This document shows, one piece after another, positions 12,901 to 26,587 of a DNA stretch of 26,587 nt. This stretch comes from Pelargonium nanum. Lineage: Eukaryota > Streptophyta > Magnoliopsida > Geraniales > Geraniaceae. Below the pieces are notes generated by a model, which ran no database searches, was not told where the DNA came from, and saw only the letters and a program-made list of their open reading frames with translations. Position numbers and translations under genes: made by a program. The DNA is taken from NCBI GenBank assembly GCA_036897485.1, contig JAYMTF010001073.1:1-26587 (forward strand), given 5' to 3'. How positions within the stretch are numbered: the first letter of the stretch is position 1; each line of letters starts with the position of its first letter.

Positions 12901-13648
12901 CATTTGTGAAAGTTTCACAAGTCATCAACATCGGTCATCCTTTGAAATAACCACTGCAGTGACAATGTTTGACTCTGGCCTTGATTAATGGTTTAATCAT
13001 GATTGTGGCTGCCATCATCATCCTAATAATATGAAGTGAACTATGATGGCATGTATCTCTAGAGCATATATAGCAACATTTCTCTTTCATAGTTTCATTT
13101 GACTATGTGCATGGCATCTTGACATAGAGCAGCTATATGCACAATTCCATGTCGCATAATTACAAACTACATTACAGTAGCATTCAATCTAAAGTACATC
13201 CATTCACATATTTGTTTAACACTTTCAGCTGCTCAACATTTTCTCAGATACAACACACAATAAAATTACCCCTAAAATGATCAACAGATTCGCAACTTTC
13301 AGTTCCAATATCTAGTAAACAGGCAAGATTCCATCAGAGTGGAGATAAATGCGAAAACCCAGAAACCAGATCTCAACAAAGAGCACAACAAGCACACCCA
13401 CAAGAGGTTTAATGCAACATTCACCAAATAATCGAAGTTTAAGCACAAAACCTAAGTAACATTTCACGGGCATTGCAGCTCCAAGTGATCATCCAAATAA
13501 ATATCAAACCAGAAGCGAAGACGAAGACCCATTGGAGCGAAATGCTTACTTTTTCTTGGAGAACGCGACGTTGGTCGAAGAATTCAGCCATCCCAACTTG
13601 GCCGACATCATCTATGTAGGAGAGCTTCTCGGCGTAGCCCAGAGACAT
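3978..13648 (-). CDS. SRT1: NAD-dependent protein deacylase, SIRT6-class sirtuin SRT1
   Basis: Fourteen exons in transcript order: 13648-13550, 12683-12654, 12567-12475, 11165-11046, 10503-10403, 10209-10101, 9687-9608, 8780-8702, 6589-6536, 6257-6161, 5586-5504, 5100-5033, 4610-4508, 4280-3978. They join in phase to 472 residues, close to Arabidopsis SRT1 (about 473). All borders are GT/AG. The start [10 protein letters not shown] matches the family start. Seen: GAGIS at 52-56, the [11 protein letters not shown] loop, the QNIDGLH motif with N115 and D117, catalytic His134 in HGN, zinc cysteines 142, 145, 167 and 172, and LCLGTSLQI in the second half of the fold. The C-terminal tail from about 373 is Lys/Arg/Ser-rich ([17 protein letters not shown]) and suits nuclear targeting. 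Family role: NAD-dependent histone H3 deacetylation repressing stress and glycolytic genes. Exon 2 is only 30 bp; intron 8 (6590-8701) is enlarged by a retroelement remnant. Confidence 0.95.
5900..6066. repeat. CpG-rich patch with nested inverted motifs in SRT1 intron 10
   Basis: Inside an AT-rich intron (5587-6160) this stretch is strikingly GC- and CpG-rich. It contains many copies of GCGCC/GGCGC and forms such as TGGCGCAAG, TTGCGCCATGG and GGTGCACC in both orientations, so it can fold on itself. It looks like an inserted short repeat of unknown family. Exact borders are not clear. No intact protein frame is recognisable. Confidence 0.5.
6823..8043 (+). mobile_element. LTR-retrotransposon remnant (solo or partial LTR) in SRT1 intron 8
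   Basis: About 1.2 kb, clearly richer in GC than the surrounding intron and antisense to SRT1. Candidate ends are TGATGCTACC at 6823 and CCCTAACA ending at 8043, fitting the TG...CA rule. A TATATA promoter-like box near 7846-7853 is followed by an R-region-like stretch. No internal coding region, primer-binding site or second LTR is seen, and no convincing target duplication flanks it. It is therefore best read as an old, broken, noncoding fossil. The superfamily cannot be settled; Gypsy-like is only a guess. Borders are approximate. Confidence 0.6.
7006..7260 (+). repeat. Three-unit diverged tandem array within the LTR remnant
   Basis: The phrase CTAGCC(T/C)C(T/C)TC...CAAAAT recurs at 7006, 7117 and 7221, giving periods of about 111 and 104 bp. 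Each unit then carries AAGTGT and a CTGCAGC-like block with GTGAATCC. The array lies in the 5' part of the LTR-like sequence. Confidence 0.6.
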
Positions 13649-13920
13649 GGTGGTGGCTCTGCTGTGTCTGTGAATCACTTTCTCACTCCAAAGATGGAAC
13701 TTTCTCTCTCTAGAAAGTTGATCGGGAGTCCTTGTTTTGGCTTCCAGTATTTGGAGAAAGGAAGTAGTTGGCTTTTTTCGGGGATACCCAAAACGCCAAA
13801 TGGCCACTTCCTTAACTTGATTTGCTCCTCCTCCTCTTAGGAATTAACAGGAATTTTGTTTGTAATGTTAGTATGCAATTACATTTATGCCAATGGATAG
13901 GGAGGTCAATTTCTCCTCGG
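13649..13920 (-). promoter_or_regulatory. SRT1 5' UTR and proximal upstream region
   Basis: Sequence directly upstream of the SRT1 start. A purine-rich tract on the SRT1 strand (complement of GCTCCTCCTCCTCTTAGG near 13825-13842) suits a 5' leader. No certain TATA box is seen. The frame of SRT1 stays open upstream to an ATG at 13807-13805, which would add 53 residues. The conserved family start at 13648 is preferred. Confidence 0.4.
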
Positions 13921-14111
13921 TAAAAGATTTTATTTGGTCCATTAACTTTTACATATTTACCTGAAATGGTCTTTGTTTTTAGAATCTATATGAATGTTTC
14001 AAAGAGCAAATTGATCGAAACACGGAAATATAGAGATTATTTTTGGTTAAAATAAGTAAGGACCAAATTAGATCAAAACACGAAAGTTCGTGGAACAAAT
14101 TAAATCTTTTA
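13921..14111. mobile_element. Foldback MITE-like element upstream of SRT1
   Basis: A 191-bp block with terminal inverted repeats of about 30 bp. The left arm 13921-13950 (TAAAAGATTTTATTTGGTCC...) matches the reverse complement of 14082-14111 with only a few mismatches. The block begins with TA and ends with TA. No coding capacity. The class is undetermined; the GGTCC/GGACC-type arms resemble small dispersed elements common in eudicots. It ends about 270 bp upstream of the SRT1 ATG, so it may overlap promoter sequence. Confidence 0.65.
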
Positions 14112-16795
14112 TTTTTCTTCTTTGGCCCAACTGGGGTCCAAAGTTTCCGATCCGAAGAAAATAGAGGCATCTTATTTTTCTTTCTATTTTCAATCTCCTA
14201 TTGAGAGTGGATCTCATTAACAAAAAGTGTCTCATATACTTGTGTATCTTGGCTCAAGTTTGTTTGAGACCAAGCTCGGCCTATTGACCTAATTATCAGT
14301 TCTACTTCTCACGGTCAAATTTTCTTAGCAAAACAAGACTCCACAAAGACAACGTTATTATAAATTCTCTTTCTTCTTGTTGGCAATGCATTTGTTATAT
14401 AGTATGACCAAGACAATATTGAGTAGTAACGTGAAGTGAAGTTATGAATTTAATTACTAAAAGTTATTTGAAATCAATTTCCATATTTTTTATGAAACTT
14501 GTGTTGAAATGTTAAAATTAACACAAGGTAGAAAAATGTAGTTCTCATTGGATAGAATATATACAATTCAAGTGCAAACTCGGATCTCCAAAAAATTTAT
14601 TGGACACAAACCAAACTTCCATTCCTTTGCCAAAAATATATGTAAAGACAACAAGTTGGAAAAGCATTTTGTCATATTCATGTCCTAACTAAGACTTACT
14701 CCTAGTTACTGTTTCTTGTTTTGATGGAATTAACCTAGACTTACTCCAAGAGAAACATGGTTGTGTTATTTTTTTCTTTCAGAAAAATAGTTTGAATTGT
14801 ACGTTATTTACTTATTCAAAACTATATTTGATGCTACTTGAAAAATTACAAATTTAAGACTCCCGGCACAAGATCATCACGTGTTCTCAAAAGTCAAACA
14901 ATGGGTCATGCCTCGCGAGCGCACATTGATGTTCACTATCTAGAAGTCATTTTCAATGCCCTTTTAAAGGGCCAAAAAGTGGCACATATCTCGCCTCACT
15001 TGGAGCCCGAACAATGAAAATTCTCCAAGAAGTGCCAAGGAGGATCACCATGAGTGAGAAAAAATGGAAGTATATAAGAAAATGTATCCACCAAAATCTG
15101 TGGATTAAACTGTGTGTGATTCTCTAAGCGCTCCACGTTCGTTCTGCACACTCGTGTCATCCACTTTGTTCGAATTGTGTGACACTCTTTAGTCCATACG
15201 CTAGTATAATGAAAACACCAAACCATTCTACCTCTAAAGTCCTAATTAGGTCTTTTTGAGTCATCATCATACACTTGGACTCCACAAAGAATCCGAATGT
15301 TCCCAAAGTCACACACTTGACGTCCAAAAGAACCTCTGAAACTACTGACAGCTCCAAGACAATGGAAGGACCCTATTTAAAATGGTATGCGCTCCTATGA
15401 GCTATGCTTCATCCCGTAGTACTTGAAGGACACACAGAGGTGCTAAATCGTCTAACGCTACGAATAGTGTATTCGAAGTGTAAGAACTCAATCTCATAAT
15501 AAACACCAAAATAGACTTTACATCGCCGAGTACCAATCAACACTTAACATGTCTCTACCACACAACATAATCCTTATGACTTCATGTTTGGGACTCTGAT
15601 GCTCATACATTTTCACTAGTACAGTCGTGTTTTGTGTCACTCTAACATGTATTGCGTTTAAAATGTCATTGCACCTCATTCGATATTTTAAAATGACACT
15701 CTCTAACGACAATTTTATTTTATTTATTTGTGTCACCCAGTTTGTAATCATGTGTTGTCGCAAATTGTCAGTGATTAATAACAAACCTTGTCACGCCCAC
15801 TTCATAGTTTGGGTCCAAACTCGAGTACTCGGATTCCAAACCCCTCATGGGCGGGGTTATAGTAATATGTGGGAGCAAAATTTTCTTGTACATTAAATCG
15901 TCAACAAAAAATAATAATAACAAACCTTATTCCATTGTTGATACGATCAATAGACGAAATCAGATTAACGGCTAAAATTATGTCGCTGCATGCACATTTT
16001 CATGTGGTGCCACAAAGTAGTGAAGGTAAATAACTTGCAAAGTTGCAATTACATTTCATAGTTTACATTTTCTGCCATTATCTGAATCACAAGATAAATA
16101 TGATATATATCTAAAAGGCATGAACACTTGTCTCTCATGCCCTCTGCCAAGAGAAATTAACACACATTTATATAAAATCTTAAGTCACTCTTGAGTTCAA
16201 AAAATAAAAAATATTTGTCAATAGTTTCACTTTATATTTTCATATAGAAGCCAACAAGCCATACAAATAAATATAAAATATAAAGATTTTTGTAATTTAG
16301 CGTTCTAACATTTAATTTCATAAAAATTAGTTGACTTTTGTGCTGATTTCATGCAACAAGATAAAGTCAGTTCTATGGTTTGACATTTGGACAACCAAAC
16401 GACCAATAGTGTAAAAATTCAAAAATGCAGCCAAATTTGTATAAATAACAAATTAGGCAATCCAAAAGAGCAGTCTCCAAACAATTGTCTTTAAATTAAT
16501 TTATTCCTATGATCACAAGTCATGGTTCTGGGCCAAGACAAAAACTCCAATAAAACTATGTAATACACAACTGTCATTTAACTTGTTTAAAAATTATGCT
16601 TCATCTTCTTTACTCTACCAATAGTATTTACAGATGTGGGTATGGATACTTTCATACGGTAAATAATGCATACAATCCAACAGTAATCAACTAACAAATA
16701 TCTTCATTGCATCAGATAAACTTTATAAAAGAAGGAAAGATTCTATGTCACCATCATATTTTACAATCAAACACATATCAATCAAATATTCACAA

Positions 16796-16824
16796 AAACT
16801 ATGATGCTATTATTCTAATCTAAT
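16796..16824 (+). repeat. 29-bp direct repeat, copy 1
   Basis: AAACTATGATGCTATTATTC followed by TAATCTAAT recurs exactly at 16859-16887 (offset 63 bp). Only these 29 bp are shared; the flanking bases differ. Confidence 0.8.
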
Positions 16825-16858
16825 TAAAGGGGAACCAAATCATAACCTTTACTTTATC

Positions 16859-16887
16859 AAACTATGATGCTATTATTCTAATCTAAT
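16859..16887 (+). repeat. 29-bp direct repeat, copy 2
   Basis: Identical to 16796-16824. The pair lies in noncoding spacer downstream of BAM4. Confidence 0.8.
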
Positions 16888-17450
16888 ATGCATTCATTCC
16901 CCTAGTTTATCCTTAGTTGAGCACTCCCTAGACCGTCATTTTCCTTAAAAAAAATTCTCTTCCCTTATCAAAGTTTTGACGCCCCAACTTTTTCATATTT
17001 TGGCACTAGAATCTGATATCTTTTTTAAGATTACTCTTCTTTTGTCGTACACTACTGCAGGAGCTAGAGACACATTGCTAGAGCAAATATTTAAGAAAAA
17101 GAAAAATTGTTGTTGATGATGAGAAATATAATTGGAGCTAGAGAAATTAGGATTAACAAAAAATGGAGAAAATACAAAATCCAAATTTCTGTACCAAAAT
17201 CTGAATCATTTTGAGGTTTTCGGAACTGACATTTTCGTAGGGTGTAAATCACAATTTTGTCCAGTCTAGGGTTTGAAAAAATAAACTAAAAAAACGTTAG
17301 GAACTAACCCTAAAAAAATGACAGTACATGGGTGCAGAAGCATTTTACCATTCCTCCTATTTAGCCAAGTATGATCAATATCCATTCCATTGTACATGTT
17401 TAAGGTTAGACTAGGATGGTAGGAAGCTGATTGAACCCCAGATCTAAAAC

Positions 17451-18051
17451 ACAATTAAACAAGGGTTTCAAAGACAACATACCAGGATAGATCAGATCAA
17501 AATTGTAAGTCATAACTCGGACCTGCCATCCAGTCCCTGAATTTTACGTCAACAAATGTCCTCTCAGGCACACTCTTCTTCTAGTTAGAAAACATGAAAG
17601 CTCATTTGAATATGCCGAGGGGATGAACTGGAATTGAACATTGAAGCTGAATGGTGCTCTCTGTAAGTACACCTTGGATAGAAACTCCTGCAAGTTCATT
17701 AAAAGCATATCGAGTGTGGAGCAATACCATCTTTACCAAGTGTTGTCCACGGCATCTACACACTTCTTACCTATCAGATGTGATTCCCATACAAAAATCC
17801 AGGCTAAGCAAGATTGCTTCGGTTATTTACTTGGCAAGTCTTGTATTATAAGAACTTTAAAGGAAAATTTTCCTGCTCTTGAGACATGTTTCATATGAGT
17901 GCTTAGTTAGGATATAGAAATATGATTATTGATATATCGGAAGGTACAAAAGATTCTCTAATCACCCCTGCAGAAAAAAAAATAGTAGGGGCAGTGGCAC
18001 TAATGTTATTGACAATTAGTACAATCAATGGTTAATTTGGGCTGCTGTCGT
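17451..18051 (-). other. Presumed 3' flank/3' UTR of BAM4
   Basis: Six hundred bases after the BAM4 stop. On the minus strand it has more balanced base composition than the spacer beyond it and includes an acceptor-like CTTGCAG near 17690, so part may be transcribed 3' UTR, perhaps spliced. The frame at 17641-17898 on the plus strand matches no family I know. Confidence 0.35.
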
Positions 18052-26232
<8,181 letters not shown>

Positions 26233-26333
26233 CTCTCTCTCCTCTGTCACTCCAACAACACAACACAAACAAAGTAATGCCACTTCTTCTTATGACTGAA
26301 ATTTTGCTCAAATTTTTATGGTTCCTGTTAAAC
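26233..26333 (-). promoter_or_regulatory. BAM4 5' leader and proximal upstream region
   Basis: Directly upstream of the chosen BAM4 start the minus strand reads GACAGAGGAGAGAGAG before ATGGGAATGG, a purine-rich leader typical of plant 5' UTRs. This supports the second ATG (26232) as the start. An in-frame ATG lies at 26283-26281. Only about 100 bp separate the start from the LINE-like sequence. No certain TATA box is seen. Confidence 0.45.
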
Positions 26334-26587
26334 GTTTTTTTTTAAGGAGAATGTCAGTACTTTTCATTAAGCCGTAAAATGCCAGGAAGACTTACAAAGC
26401 AAAACTAAGTACAAAGAAACATAACGGTAAAAATCCAAATCTAGCCAAACTAACTGAAAAACATAACGCAAACTAGCCAAAAGAAAACATAAAGTGGTAT
26501 CAATCCAGAAGAGTTTAGTTTCAAAAACAAATCGAGGGCACTACGTAAACCTTCCCCCCAATTTGCCAAGGACCCCGCCTCGTTACC
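26334..26587 (-). mobile_element. Probable LINE 3' end, truncated by window edge
   Basis: On the minus strand the sequence ends in a poly(A)-like run (T run at 26335-26343 on the plus strand), preceded by an AT-rich 3' UTR with CTTAATGAAAAGTACTGACA, a wording typical of plant LINE 3' ends. Further upstream on that strand the frame from 26587 reads GNEAGSLANWGEGLRSALD and runs to a stop. It resembles the C-terminal RNase H tail of plant LINEs, where N.AAD.LANWG is common. Only the terminal part is inside the window, so the element's state cannot be judged. It could instead be the 3' end of an ordinary gene. Confidence 0.5.

Larger units (their letters stand above)
14112..17450. other. SRT1-BAM4 intergenic spacer, no gene recognised
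   Basis: About 3.3 kb of AT-rich DNA. None of the open frames here (the longest is under 90 codons) resembles a known family, and none joins to others by splice sites. The stretch 14870-15900 is less AT-rich and reads like degenerate repeat DNA, with a TATATAAG box near 15071, but it has no clear ends. A short direct repeat lies at 16796-16887. No tRNA or rRNA is seen. Confidence 0.6.

Noticed and set aside
15614-15623. CACTAGTACA, resembling the terminus of a CACTA transposon
   Set aside because: No matching inverted end or 3-bp target duplication was found nearby; ten bases alone are not evidence.
17641-17898. Two plus-strand frames opposite the BAM4 3' flank
   Set aside because: No family match and no supporting splice context; they may be antisense to a UTR.

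Overview
The window is nuclear DNA of a flowering plant. It is AT-rich, its genes have many short exons separated by long introns with GT/AG borders, and the proteins match plant-specific families. Protein similarity points to a eudicot outside Brassicaceae; I cannot name the genus. There are no bacterial features, operons or CRISPR arrays. Most long open frames are chance frames in introns or intergenic DNA. I rebuilt the genes by joining exons in phase and comparing them with remembered family sequences.

Three protein genes are supported. (1) Positions 1-2937, plus strand: the last seven exons of an L-arabinokinase (ARA1 type), with the 5' part outside the window. (2) Positions 3978-13648, minus strand: a complete 14-exon SIRT6-class sirtuin (SRT1 type, 472 residues), tail-to-tail with ARA1. 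(3) Positions 18052-26232, minus strand: a complete 10-exon chloroplast beta-amylase of the BAM4 type (532 residues), in the same orientation as SRT1 and upstream of it. The order SRT1-BAM4 matches, as I recall, the close linkage of AT5G55760 and AT5G55700 in Arabidopsis, so this looks like an old conserved neighbourhood. The three genes share a loose carbohydrate theme (sugar salvage, NAD-dependent control of metabolism, starch breakdown), but nothing shows that they are co-regulated.

Repeats sit mainly in introns and flanks. There is an LTR-retrotransposon remnant in SRT1 intron 8 (about 6823-8043) holding a three-unit tandem array. A 191-bp foldback MITE-like element lies upstream of SRT1 (13921-14111). 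An approximately 1.5-kb terminal-inverted-repeat element, possibly Mutator-like, lies in BAM4 intron 3 (22132-23642). The 3' end of a probable LINE begins about 100 bp upstream of the BAM4 start (26334 to the window edge). A CpG-rich patch lies in SRT1 intron 10, and there are several small direct repeats and microsatellites. The SRT1-BAM4 spacer (13649-18051) contains no recognisable gene.

I found no clear new biological system. The most informative points are: a BAM4-type amylase that keeps both catalytic glutamates but has lost the flexible loop; the TIR element with a gene-leader-like interior; and in-frame upstream ATGs that could add N-terminal extensions to SRT1 and BAM4.
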